Shown in pieces: positions 50,451 through 59,241 of a DNA stretch of 64,000 bases. The notes under the pieces were generated by a model. That model saw only the letters and a list, made by a program, of their open reading frames with translations. It ran no database searches and had not been told where the DNA came from. The first letter of the stretch is position 1, and each line of letters opens with the position of its first letter. The translations under genes and the position numbers were made by a program. Origin of the DNA: Cryobacterium zongtaii (GTDB lineage: Bacteria > Actinomycetota > Actinomycetes > Actinomycetales > Microbacteriaceae); the NCBI RefSeq assembly GCF_002909375.1, contig NZ_PPXD01000020.1, forward strand, positions 124,001 through 188,000, written 5' to 3'.

Positions 50451-52376
50451 TCAGCCGGCCACCGGTAGGAAGATGCGCATCGCGGCCGGGCCGCGCTCTG
50501 CCCACCGGTGGTAGGGCACGAAAGTGATCTCAACCCGTTTCGGATCTGAGAAGTGCGGCTTGGTCGGGCCGAATGGAAGGGGCCCGGCGGCCGGCGTTTG
50601 CACGGCGATAGTGCCGTGAGCGTGAGCCCCGTCGGCATGGGCGGACAGGCCCAGATCGGGCTGGAGCCGGAGCTCCTCGATGCGTACGTCCGTGGGCAGA
50701 TCCGTCGACTCCACGCACAGCACAAGAGGTCCCCGTTCGACGGCCACCGTGTCGCGCACGGCGTCGATGCGGGAATCCGGCCATGTGAGACGCGGAGCGA
50801 GGGGCAACTCGAGGATGACCTCATCATTCCGTTCGAACGTGCGTCGAATGTCGGCCCAGCCGGGTGCGACGCTGACCGCATCGTCGCCGTTCACCGCCAG
50901 CGTCGCAGTGGCGGCCCAGCCAGGGATTCGCAGGCGAAGTCGGGACTCTGACGCGGGCGCAGCGAGGACGCGCACGCGCACCGTGCCCTCGTCGGGATAC
51001 TGGGTCTCCACCTGCAGAACAAACCCGCCCGCTCGGATCTCACCGGCCGCGTACTGGAGCACCGATATCCCGCGGTCGTCGACGGAGGCGACGTACGAAC
51101 CCAGCGACGATATGGTGCGGGCGACGTTGGTGGGGCAGCACGAGACATCGAACCACGGAGCCCGCACCCCGCCCTCGGCCCGCGTGTTAACTCCGTCACT
51201 CGCAACCGCACCCGGCTCTCGCTGGTGCAGCGGATTGGCGTAGAAGAACGATCTGCCGTCCTCGCTCGGGGAGGTGGCCACGACATTGAACAGAGTCCGC
51301 TCGATCAGATCCGGGTAGCGTGAATCGCCCGTCACCAAGTACAGCCGCCAGGCGAGCATGACCGAACCGACGCCGGCGCAGGTCTCGCAGTATGCGCGAT
51401 CGGCCGGCAGCTCCCAATCGTCGCCGAAGCCTTCGTCCTGGTGCCGGGAGCCCATGCCTCCCGTCAGATAGGTGCGACGGGCGACAGTGTTCTCCCACTG
51501 GCGGGTGACGGCCTCGGTCAGCTCCTGATCATCGGTCTCGGTGGCCACGTCGAGGGCGCCGGCCGCAAGATAGAGCGCCCGCACGGCGTGCCCGCGCAGC
51601 GCGTTTGCCTTCCGCACGGGGATGTCGTCTTGGAAGTACTCCGCCGACAGGAGCGGCCGTACCGGGAGGGTGCCATGTCCGCGCCGTTCGATGAACACAC
51701 GGGCCTGCTCGAAATAGCGAGGCTCACTGAATGCGCGCCCCGCTTCGACGAGCGCCACCTCGATTTCGGGGTGACCGCAGACCGACTCGCGGCCGTGCGC
51801 CCCGAATTCCGCGCAGACCTGGTCGGCCGCGCGTCGTGCGATGTGCACGAGCCCATCGTCGTGCCCGGTACGGAGTCGCGCGACGGCGGCCTGCAGCAGA
51901 TGACCGGTGTTATAGAGTTCATGGCCCATCGCCATGTCCGAGTACCGCGACGGCAGCCCCGGATGTCCGTGCGCCGTGTTCAGGTAGCCGTCGTCGTCTT
52001 GGGCCGCGCCGATCCGCTCCACCAGCGCCTCGAATGCTGCAGCCAGCGACGGGTCAGGGCTTCGGCCGAGCTCCCACGCCATTGCCTCCAGCAGCTTGTA
52101 GATCTCTGAATCCGAGAACTGCCATCCTGGCCGGGTCACCGTGGTCTCACCGCTGGCGACGCGATCGAAGTTCTCTATCCAGCCCAGGCGCTCCATCCAT
52201 TCCAGGCAGTGTCGCAGGGTGGCTGTGGCATTGACGGTCTGACGGCTCCCCCAGAATCCCGAGGGGCAGAGGCTCACGTCGGCGACACCGACGCCGTGGC
52301 GGGTGGTCGTGGCGGGTTCAACCGGGCCAGCCATCGGGCGGAGGATTTCGGTTGTTGGTGAAGCGGTCAGGGTCAC
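50451..52376 (-). CDS. GH127 beta-L-arabinofuranosidase
   Basis: A 641-aa glycosidase of family GH127 (formerly DUF1680), which removes beta-L-arabinofuranose, for example from hydroxyproline-linked arabinans of plant cell walls. The metal site of the Bifidobacterium enzyme HypBA1 (Glu338, Cys340, Cys417, Cys418) is matched by Glu331 and Cys333 in AYCETCAGVGS and by Cys413 and Cys414 in DVSCCPTNVAR; Cys413 would be the nucleophile. An (alpha/alpha)6 barrel occupies about 40-430 and beta-sandwiches follow. There is no signal peptide, so it works inside the cell. The GTG start is four bases after the permease stop, with GAAGGA upstream. Confidence 0.92.
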   Translation of the reverse strand: MTLTASPTTEILRPMAGPVEPATTTRHGVGVADVSLCPSGFWGSRQTVNATATLRHCLEWMERLGWIENFDRVASGETTVTRPGWQFSDSEIYKLLEAMAWELGRSPDPSLAAAFEALVERIGAAQDDDGYLNTAHGHPGLPSRYSDMAMGHELYNTGHLLQAAVARLRTGHDDGLVHIARRAADQVCAEFGAHGRESVCGHPEIEVALVEAGRAFSEPRYFEQARVFIERRGHGTLPVRPLLSAEYFQDDIPVRKANALRGHAVRALYLAAGALDVATETDDQELTEAVTRQWENTVARRTYLTGGMGSRHQDEGFGDDWELPADRAYCETCAGVGSVMLAWRLYLVTGDSRYPDLIERTLFNVVATSPSEDGRSFFYANPLHQREPGAVASDGVNTRAEGGVRAPWFDVSCCPTNVARTISSLGSYVASVDDRGISVLQYAAGEIRAGGFVLQVETQYPDEGTVRVRVLAAPASESRLRLRIPGWAATATLAVNGDDAVSVAPGWADIRRTFERNDEVILELPLAPRLTWPDSRIDAVRDTVAVERGPLVLCVESTDLPTDVRIEELRLQPDLGLSAHADGAHAHGTIAVQTPAAGPLPFGPTKPHFSDPKRVEITFVPYHRWAERGPAAMRIFLPVAG

Positions 52377-52380
52377 GGGG

Positions 52381-53199
52381 TCAATCCTTCACTGCGCCGG
52401 CGGTGACGCCGGCGGCTACGTAGCGTTGGGCGACGATGAGCAGGATCGCGGCCGGGATGGAGGCCACGACGGCGGTGGCCATGATGGCGTTCCATTGGGT
52501 GGTGTTGTTGCCGATGTACGAGTAGATACCGAGGGTGACCGGCTTCAACGCCGAGTTGCGGGCCAGGGTCGAGGCGAAGACGAAGTCCGACCATGCCCAG
52601 AGGAACGCGAACAGCGCAACCGTGATCGCGGAGTTGCGGCTCAACGGCATCACCACGGCGGTGAAGGTGCGCCACGCATTGGCACCGTCCATTCGCGCCG
52701 CCTGGAGCAGCTCGCGAGGCAGACCGCTCATAAAGGCGGTGAACAGCAGCACGCCGAACGGAACCGCGACGGTCGAGTCGGCGAGGATCAGTCCCCACAC
52801 GCTGTTAAGTAGGCCCAGCCGCACGTAGATGGCGTAGAAGCCCATTGCCATAACCACACCAGGGATCATTTGCGCCACCAGCAGCACGAAGTTGAGGGTG
52901 CGGCCGCCACGCAGGTTCAACAGCGAGATCGCATATGCGGCCGGAGCCGCGATGACCACGGTCAAGACGACAGAACCCAACCCAATGAGCAAGCTGGTAC
53001 CGAGGTTCGGCAGTTGCTGCCGCAGCACCTCGATGTAGCCGTCGAGGGTCGGATCGAGGGGAAAGAGATGGGGTGGGCTCAGCCGCAGGTCCGCCGTCTT
53101 GGTGAACGATACGTTGACCATCCAATAGACCGGGAACAGCATCAGAGCGGTGAAGAGGACGCCGAGAGCCGTCTTCCACCAGGGCCGGCGGGCGGTCAT
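52381..53199 (-). CDS. ABC sugar permease, MalG type (locus 2)
   Basis: A 272-aa CUT1 permease with six hydrophobic segments. It starts PWWKTALGVLFTALMLFPVY. The EAA loop LLQAARMDGANAWRTFTAVV and the C-terminal VAQRYVAAGVTAGAVKD are diagnostic. Its start overlaps the MalF-type gene by four bases (ATGA), showing translational coupling. Confidence 0.92.
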   Translation of the reverse strand: MTARRPWWKTALGVLFTALMLFPVYWMVNVSFTKTADLRLSPPHLFPLDPTLDGYIEVLRQQLPNLGTSLLIGLGSVVLTVVIAAPAAYAISLLNLRGGRTLNFVLLVAQMIPGVVMAMGFYAIYVRLGLLNSVWGLILADSTVAVPFGVLLFTAFMSGLPRELLQAARMDGANAWRTFTAVVMPLSRNSAITVALFAFLWAWSDFVFASTLARNSALKPVTLGIYSYIGNNTTQWNAIMATAVVASIPAAILLIVAQRYVAAGVTAGAVKD

Positions 53200-54167
53200 G
53201 AGTTCTCCTGACGTCGCTGCATTCTCAGGTAGACGAACCCGAAGACCAGCGCGATAACGATGAGGATATTGCCGACGGCGGCAGCGGGTGAGAGATCGGG
53301 CTGGCCCGTTCCGAAGGCTTCACGGTACGACCAGATCGCCAGTGTGGTGGTGGAGTTCGCCGGGCCACCGCCGGTCATGATCCAGATGATGTCAACCACC
53401 TTCAGGGTGTAGACGAGACCCAAGAGCAGCGTGATCGCCGACACCGGGCGAAGGAGGGGGAAGGTGATGCTCCAGAACTGACGCCACGGTCCGGCGCCGT
53501 CCAACGCTGCTGCCTCATACAGATCGGCAGAGATGTTCTGCAGGCCGGAGTAGAGAATGACGAGGTTGAAGGGAACGCCTAGCCAGATGTTCGCGATCAC
53601 CACGGCGAGCAATGACGTGTCAGGCGACGTCAGCCAGTTGATCTGTCCGATACCGAACGTCTGAAGAAACGCATTGACAATCCCGTTGTCGCTGTTGAGC
53701 ATCCAGGCCCAAGCGGATCCCGAGACGATCAGGGGCAGGAGCCACGGCACGAGAAACAGCGCCCGAAGAATGCCGTTCAGGCGGAAGCTGCCGCGAAAGA
53801 AAACCGCCAGCGCCAGTCCGAGCGCGTACTGGAAGATCAGCGAGCCGAACACGAAGACGACAGTGTTCCAGGCTGCCTGCCCGAACAGGGGCGATGAGAA
53901 AACGTCGATGTAGTTCTTCAGCCCGACGAAGTCGGCGTTTCCCTGAACAAAGGCGCGCACGTCGTAGTCGTGGATGCTGAGGTCGATGCTGCGGATCAAC
54001 GGATACGCGTAGAAAATGAGCAGGTAGACCAGCAGGGGTGCCGCGAATGCGACCGCGACCCATCGAGAGCCGCTTACCCCGCTGCCCTGTGGACGCCTGG
54101 GGCGAGGGGCGCCCGGCGTGGGCTCGGGTGCCAGCACTGCAGCCGGCGCCGCGGAGATTGTCATCAT
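53196..54167 (-). CDS. ABC sugar permease, MalF type (locus 2)
   Basis: A 323-aa CUT1 permease. A Pro-rich cytoplasmic tail of about 35 residues precedes six hydrophobic segments beginning VAVAFAAPLLVYLLIFYAYP. The EAA loop is LYEAAALDGAGPWRQFWSIT. GAAGGAATC precedes the ATG at 54167; a second ATG follows immediately. A very stable hairpin separates it from the binding-protein gene. Confidence 0.92.
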   Translation of the reverse strand: MMTISAAPAAVLAPEPTPGAPRPRRPQGSGVSGSRWVAVAFAAPLLVYLLIFYAYPLIRSIDLSIHDYDVRAFVQGNADFVGLKNYIDVFSSPLFGQAAWNTVVFVFGSLIFQYALGLALAVFFRGSFRLNGILRALFLVPWLLPLIVSGSAWAWMLNSDNGIVNAFLQTFGIGQINWLTSPDTSLLAVVIANIWLGVPFNLVILYSGLQNISADLYEAAALDGAGPWRQFWSITFPLLRPVSAITLLLGLVYTLKVVDIIWIMTGGGPANSTTTLAIWSYREAFGTGQPDLSPAAAVGNILIVIALVFGFVYLRMQRRQENS

Positions 54168-54201
54168 GATTCCTTCGTTAGGGGTGCCGGGCGCCAGGCG
54201 C

Positions 54202-54251
54202 CCAAGGATCAGAAGCCGGGGCGGGCGCTGCGCCCGCCCCGGCACCTTGGG
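54202..54251 (-). terminator. Very stable intercistronic hairpin between binding protein and permease genes
   Basis: Positions 54215-54243 form a 29-base perfect palindrome-like hairpin (GCCGGGGCGGGCGC, one base, then its exact complement), flanked by CCAAGG and CCTTGG that extend the stem. Such structures after a binding-protein gene commonly attenuate the permease genes or protect the upstream mRNA from 3' decay. Confidence 0.75.
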
Positions 54252-54254
54252 GTG

Positions 54255-55514
54255 CTAGTCGCCGTCGGTCGCCGAAACGGCGGCCTTTTGGGCGGCGGCC
54301 AGCGCATCCTGGGGCGAGGAGGCACCCGAGAGGGCGCTCTGAACCGCGGTCCACAGCTGCTCGGAGATCAGCGGGTAGTCGGTTCCCAGGTTGTCGCTGG
54401 TGCGGCCCTTGGCAGCCTTGACGGCTGAAACCCAGGTGTCAAGCTCCGGGTGCTCTTCGAGCAGCTGGTCCTGACCATCGCTGGTCGGCGGGATGTAGTA
54501 GGCGAACGTGTTGGCCGTCTCAACAAAACCCTCCGGAGTCGTCATGCAGTCAACGATCTTCTTCGTGGTCTCGTAGCGTGCCGTGTCCTTCTGCACCGGA
54601 GTGGTGATGAACTCGCCTCCAGTCGGGGCAGGGGCCACCCCAGAATCGACGGCGGGCAGTTCGATCACACCGGTGGTGAAGGGCTGCTCGGCGGCGCTGT
54701 TGACCTGCCAGGTGCCGTTCTCGGCAAAGGCGAAGTTGCCGGTGATGAACTCCTCCCAGCTGGTATTCTGCGAGTTGCCGATCACCGACTGCGGTGCGTA
54801 GCCCTTGTCGACCCAGTCCGTCCACAGCGTCAAAGCGCTGACAGCCTCCGGGGAATCGAGCTTACTGAGTTCTGCGCCGGAGCCCCAGAACCACGGCAGG
54901 AACTGGAAGGACCCCTCTTCGGTGTTGATGCCCGCGAACGTGATGCCCTTGTTGCCAGCTTCCGTGACCTTGGCGAGTGCATCAGTCAGCGACGCCCAGC
55001 TCGTGATGCCGGCGGGATCGATTCCGGCAGCCGTCAGAATATCGGCGTTGTAATACAAGGCGAGCGTGTTGGCGCCAACCGGCACTCCGTAGTCCTCGCT
55101 GTCGAGCTCCCCCGCGGCCAGCAGGTTGCCATCGACGGCCGATGTGTCCAGGCCGAGCTCGTCGGTGGTGGTCAGCATCCCCGTGTCGGCGAGCGTGGAT
55201 ACTGCGGGGTTGTCGAGCAGAATCACATCGGGAGAAGTGCCTTCCTGCGCGGCGAGCAGCGCCTGATTCGTCAACGACGTCGTGTCGTAGGCGGTGCGCT
55301 GGATGGTGACTCCGGCATCCGTGCCGCAGGTCTGCACACGATTAGCCCAGTCTGAGCCCTCCTCATGCTGGGGATACGGATCCCACCAGGTGTAGGTGCC
55401 CCCAGCCGCGTCACTCAGCGTGGCATCCCCCGCACCCGAGCAGCCCGCGAGGGCTCCGAGCGCGATGGCGGTGACGGCGATGGCTATGGGCTTTCGAAAC
55501 GCGGTGCTCAACAT
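54255..55514 (-). CDS. ABC sugar-binding lipoprotein (locus 2)
   Basis: A 419-aa family 1 solute-binding lipoprotein. The signal IAIAVTAIALGALAGCSGAG has a lipobox Cys. The mature protein includes GTYTWWDPYPQHEEGSDWAN, the ligand-cleft segment VPVGANTLALYYNADILTAA, and a long helical C-terminal lobe. AAGGAGGAACAC precedes the ATG. It lies 47 bases after lacI in the second operon. Given GHs in the same operon, an arabinose-containing oligosaccharide is the likely ligand. It also needs a shared MsiK-type ATPase from elsewhere. Confidence 0.9.
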   Translation of the reverse strand: MLSTAFRKPIAIAVTAIALGALAGCSGAGDATLSDAAGGTYTWWDPYPQHEEGSDWANRVQTCGTDAGVTIQRTAYDTTSLTNQALLAAQEGTSPDVILLDNPAVSTLADTGMLTTTDELGLDTSAVDGNLLAAGELDSEDYGVPVGANTLALYYNADILTAAGIDPAGITSWASLTDALAKVTEAGNKGITFAGINTEEGSFQFLPWFWGSGAELSKLDSPEAVSALTLWTDWVDKGYAPQSVIGNSQNTSWEEFITGNFAFAENGTWQVNSAAEQPFTTGVIELPAVDSGVAPAPTGGEFITTPVQKDTARYETTKKIVDCMTTPEGFVETANTFAYYIPPTSDGQDQLLEEHPELDTWVSAVKAAKGRTSDNLGTDYPLISEQLWTAVQSALSGASSPQDALAAAQKAAVSATDGD

Positions 55515-55561
55515 GTGTTCCTCCTTGAACGTGTCCGGGATACCGGATCTCTTGGTGTTGG

Positions 55562-56584
55562 TCAGTGACGGGTCGGCGGCACGGCGGTACTGCCGCGGTC
55601 GTCGATGCGGGGTGTGATCAGATCGACGATCGGTGCTAGCGCATCGGCGTTGCTTTCGATGCGAGAGACGAGGCGCTCGACAGCCCGCCGACCGAGTTCG
55701 TCGGCGGCACTGTCGATCGCCGTATAGGGAAGCGAGAAGGTGCGGGCGAAGTCGTCGGAATAGCGGCCGATAACAGAGATGTCTGCCGGGGCCGACAATC
55801 CCCGGGAATGCAGCACGCTCGGCAGCGCCGCGGCCGCGGCCTCGTTGTTTAGCAGCAGGCCGGTCGCGCTGGGGTGAGCATCGAGAAGTCGGGCGAGCTC
55901 GGATCCGATCTGCGGCTGGCTGGAAGGGGCGAAATGATGGTGGAGTTCCACACCGAGTTCCGCCGCCCGATCCTGCGCAGAATTTGCCAGCCGAGACACG
56001 TAGGCGCCCCCTCGCTCGAGCACATGCTCGGGCTGTGAGACCAGAATGAGGCTCCGGTGTCCCAGTTCGTGCAGCGTCTCCACCATCAAGCGCCCCGCGG
56101 CCGCGAAGTCGAGGTCAAACACGTCGATGCCGCTGGCGTCACCCGGCAGTCCGACCAGGGCACCCGGCTGAGCGGCATCGCGAAGAATACCGAGGCGGTC
56201 GTCGTTCTCGGCGACGTTCAGCAGAATGAAGCCGTCGACCATCCGTGAATCTGAGATGCGCCTGAGCGCTGAGACGCCATCCTCGTCCGTGAGTAGAAGT
56301 GTGTCGTACCCGCACTCACGCGCACGATTGGTGACTCCAAGAATGTACTGCAGCATCGCAGGTGCGAACTCGTCTTCGAGGAAACGAGCCAGCAGACCGA
56401 TCACCTTGGTGTGCGAGGTCGCCAACGCTCGCGCTCCAGCATTCGGCGTGTAGTCCAGACTGCGCACGGCCTGCTCGACCTTTTCACGCACCTCCGCGGA
56501 AATAGATCGTTTGCCGGATAGCGCGTAGGACGCGGTGCTCCGTGACACACCCGCAACACGTGCCACGTCTCCGATTGTTGCCAT
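55562..56584 (-). CDS. LacI-family repressor of the second glycan locus
   Basis: A 340-aa LacI/GalR regulator beginning ATIGDVARVAGVSRSTASYA, with hinge YTPNAGARALATSHTKVIGL and core segments GLLLNNEAAAAALPSVL and ISVIGRYSDDFARTFSLPYT. It is the first gene of a six-gene operon (lacI, binding protein, two permeases, GH127, GH63-like). Two perfect tandem palindromes lie 22-50 bases upstream of its start codon, so it almost surely represses its own operon. The ATG at 56584 starts the conserved headpiece, and the open frame upstream runs through the operators. Confidence 0.92.
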   Translation of the reverse strand: MATIGDVARVAGVSRSTASYALSGKRSISAEVREKVEQAVRSLDYTPNAGARALATSHTKVIGLLARFLEDEFAPAMLQYILGVTNRARECGYDTLLLTDEDGVSALRRISDSRMVDGFILLNVAENDDRLGILRDAAQPGALVGLPGDASGIDVFDLDFAAAGRLMVETLHELGHRSLILVSQPEHVLERGGAYVSRLANSAQDRAAELGVELHHHFAPSSQPQIGSELARLLDAHPSATGLLLNNEAAAAALPSVLHSRGLSAPADISVIGRYSDDFARTFSLPYTAIDSAADELGRRAVERLVSRIESNADALAPIVDLITPRIDDRGSTAVPPTRH

Positions 56585-56605
56585 GAGGTCTCCATTGACG
56601 TTGTT

Positions 56606-56634
56606 TCGAACCGGTTCGACTCGAACCGGTTCGA
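56606..56634. promoter_or_regulatory. Tandem perfect LacI operators
   Basis: TCGAACCGGTTCGA, a perfect 14-base palindrome, occurs at 56606-56619 and again at 56621-56634, separated by one base. The centre-to-centre distance is 15 bases. The central CCGG/CG core is typical of LacI-family sites. It lies directly upstream of the lacI gene that begins the second glycan operon. Confidence 0.8.
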
Positions 56635-56640
56635 CAGTAT

Positions 56641-57130
56641 CAAAATGACCAAGGTCTCGCAACAAATATTTTCAATCGGAGAGCTCGGCGTCGTATACGC
56701 CGCTTTGCGACCAGCTACGTGGCCAAGACTTCGGAGAGCGCTTGCCCGCCGACTTCGGCCACAATGACCTCCTCATGCTGCAGCATGCCAACGCCAGCGT
56801 GGTGCGCGAGAACTGCGACCAATTCTTGGCGGCGTTTTGGTGACTACATGCTGCAGTCACCCCGGACGGCGACCTGCCGGCTAACCACTCCTCCGACGGC
56901 TAGGACTCGCCCCCGGACAGTGGGTGCCTAAGACTGCACTGAGAAATCAACGAGAGGCGGCTGCATGTTGTTGTCGAGACATCGCTTGAGCATGAACCGA
57001 GCAGTTGGCCCATTACCTCTGAAACGAAGCCAGCGATCGTCGCCCTCAGCAAAACCTTCGCCGCTGGGGAGAACCCGAGCTCGGGCAAGCCGCCATCTAA
57101 GCTGGACTGTTGCCCACGGAAGGAACCTCA
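56641..57130. other. Intergenic stretch with small decayed frames
   Basis: About 490 bases between the second lacI gene and the ABC exporter. One minus-strand frame near 56700-56815 encodes GVGMLQHEEVIVAEVGGQAL and neighbouring residues that look protein-like, but stops lie on both sides. I see no complete gene, RNA or repeat. It may hold remnants of a lost gene. Confidence 0.4.
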
Positions 57131-59032
57131 ATGAGCATGGAAGGCGCGGCCTGGAGCTCGCTGTACAAGATTTCTACCGCCAGGGACGGCAAGCACGGCT
57201 TCTCCCGTGAGTCCGTTCGGCGGATCCTGACGTTCGCGGTCCCCTACCGGTCCAAGCTGCTGATCTTCATCACCCTCTCCACCGTGGGAGCTTTCCTCGC
57301 GGTCGCGACGCCGGTACTCGCCGGCCAGGTGGTCGACGTCATCGTCGCCCAGGGTGCGGTCAGCACGATCGTTTGGCTCGCCGTCGTCATCGCCCTCGTG
57401 GCCGTGGCCGACGCCGCCGTGTCACTCGTGACGCGCTGGTACTCGGCGCGGATCGGCGAAGGCGTGATCCTCGACCTCCGCACCGCCGTCTTCAACCACG
57501 TGCAGAAGATGCCGATCGCGTTCTTCACCCGCACGCGGACGGGCGCCCTCGTGAGCCGCCTCAACAACGATGTGATCGGCGCTCAGCAGGCCTTCAGCGG
57601 CACACTGTCCGGCGTGGTCACGAACCTCGTGGCGCTGGTCCTCACCCTTATCGTCATGCTCAGCACGTCCTGGCTCGTGACGGTTCTCGCCGTGATCATG
57701 CTCCCCATCTTCCTGGTACCCGCACGCCGCATGGGCAGCCGCCTCGCCGCGCTGCGCCGCGAGGCCGCCGATCACAATTCCGCCATGAGCACGCAGATGA
57801 CCGAGCGCTTCTCGGCGCCCGGCGCCACCCTCGTCAAGCTGTTCGGCCGGCCCGACGAAGAGGCCGAGGAGTTCCGCGTCCGCGCCGCCCGCGTCCGCGA
57901 CATCGGGGTCCGGACCGCGATGCTGCAGTTCGTCTTCTTCACCGCACTGATGCTCGTCTCCGCTCTCGCCCTCGCGCTCGTGTACGGGCTCGGCGGCTCC
58001 CTCGCACTGGCCGGCCAGCTGAATACCGGTGACGTGGTCACCCTGGCGCTCCTCCTCACCCGCCTCTACGCGCCGCTCACCAGCCTCGCAAACGCAAGGG
58101 TGGAGATCATGAGCGCGGTGGTCAGCTTCGAGCGTGTCTTCGAGGTGCTGGACCTCGACCCGCTCATCAAGGAGAAGCCCGACGCCGTGGCCGTCGCCGA
58201 AGGCCCGGTGTCCGTCGAGTTCGACAACGTCCACTTCGCCTACCCGTCCGCGGACAAAGTGTCCCTCGCCTCTCTCGAGGAGGTTGCCACGCTGGACACC
58301 CGCGGCGGCGAGGAGGTGCTGCACGGCGTGTCCTTCAGGATCGAGCCGGGGCAGACCGTTGCCCTCGTTGGTACGTCCGGTGCCGGCAAGTCCACGATTG
58401 CGCAGCTCCTCTCGCGCCTGTATGACGTCGACAGCGGCGCCGTACGCCTCGCCGGGACGGATGTCCGCGATGTCACCTTCGCCTCCATGCGGCACAGCCT
58501 GGGCATGGTGACGCAGGACGGCCACCTGTTCCACGAGACCATCCTCTCCAATCTGCGCCTCGCGAGGCCGGAGGCGTCCGACGACGAGGTGTGGGACGCC
58601 GTCCGCCGTGCGCGGCTGGAGCCGCTCATCCGGTCCCTGCCGGACCAGCTGGACACCATGGTCGGAGAGCGGGGCTACCGGCTGTCCGGAGGTGAGCGCC
58701 AGCGGATGACCATCGCGAGGCTCCTGCTCGCCCAGCCGCGCGTCGTCATCCTCGACGAGGCGACAGCGGCGCTGGACTCGACGTCTGAGGCCGCCGTGCA
58801 GGCGGCGCTCAGCGAGGCGCTTGAGGGACGGACGGCGATGGTGATCGCGCACCGCCTCTCCACCATCCGCAGCGCGGACCTGATCCTCGTGGTTGAGGAC
58901 GGCTCGATCGTGGAGCGCGGTACCCACGAGGAACTGCTGGCTATGGGTGGGCGGTACGAGGAATTGCACCGGACCCAGTTCGCCGTGCAGAAGAATGTTG
59001 CCGCCGATGAGGAAGCGCTGAGCCGGACCTAG
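57131..59032 (+). CDS. ABC exporter, fused permease and ATPase (MsbA/LmrA type)
   Basis: A 633-aa half-transporter that would act as a dimer. The six-helix membrane domain spans about 30-325, including FFTRTRTGALVSRLNNDV, the conserved exporter loop. The ATPase has Walker A LVGTSGAGKST, Q-loop MVTQDGHLF, signature YRLSGGERQRM, Walker B VVILDEATAALD and the switch His in VIAHRLSTI. An insertion of about 25 residues (SADKVSLASLEEVATLDTRG) lies between the first ATPase strand and Walker A. GGAAGGA precedes the ATG. It probably exports lipids, peptides or drugs; no partner gene points to a substrate. Confidence 0.9.
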   Translation: MSMEGAAWSSLYKISTARDGKHGFSRESVRRILTFAVPYRSKLLIFITLSTVGAFLAVATPVLAGQVVDVIVAQGAVSTIVWLAVVIALVAVADAAVSLVTRWYSARIGEGVILDLRTAVFNHVQKMPIAFFTRTRTGALVSRLNNDVIGAQQAFSGTLSGVVTNLVALVLTLIVMLSTSWLVTVLAVIMLPIFLVPARRMGSRLAALRREAADHNSAMSTQMTERFSAPGATLVKLFGRPDEEAEEFRVRAARVRDIGVRTAMLQFVFFTALMLVSALALALVYGLGGSLALAGQLNTGDVVTLALLLTRLYAPLTSLANARVEIMSAVVSFERVFEVLDLDPLIKEKPDAVAVAEGPVSVEFDNVHFAYPSADKVSLASLEEVATLDTRGGEEVLHGVSFRIEPGQTVALVGTSGAGKSTIAQLLSRLYDVDSGAVRLAGTDVRDVTFASMRHSLGMVTQDGHLFHETILSNLRLARPEASDDEVWDAVRRARLEPLIRSLPDQLDTMVGERGYRLSGGERQRMTIARLLLAQPRVVILDEATAALDSTSEAAVQAALSEALEGRTAMVIAHRLSTIRSADLILVVEDGSIVERGTHEELLAMGGRYEELHRTQFAVQKNVAADEEALSRT

Positions 59033-59241
59033 TCGCTGAGCTCGGCGCCCCTGCCCCGAGGGTGTTAGCGGCGTTGGGCGAATTGGAGAATGCCGCGTCG
59101 AACGCACGCCCGTATAAGCGTCCAGAAGCTACTCGATCTTGCCAACGAACATGTCTGTCGCTCAGCCGTCGCTACGGCTTGCGTAAATGAGTACTTGCGT
59201 GCCCGAATGTTCGGCGCTACGCAGTGGAAGCCATTCGCCCA

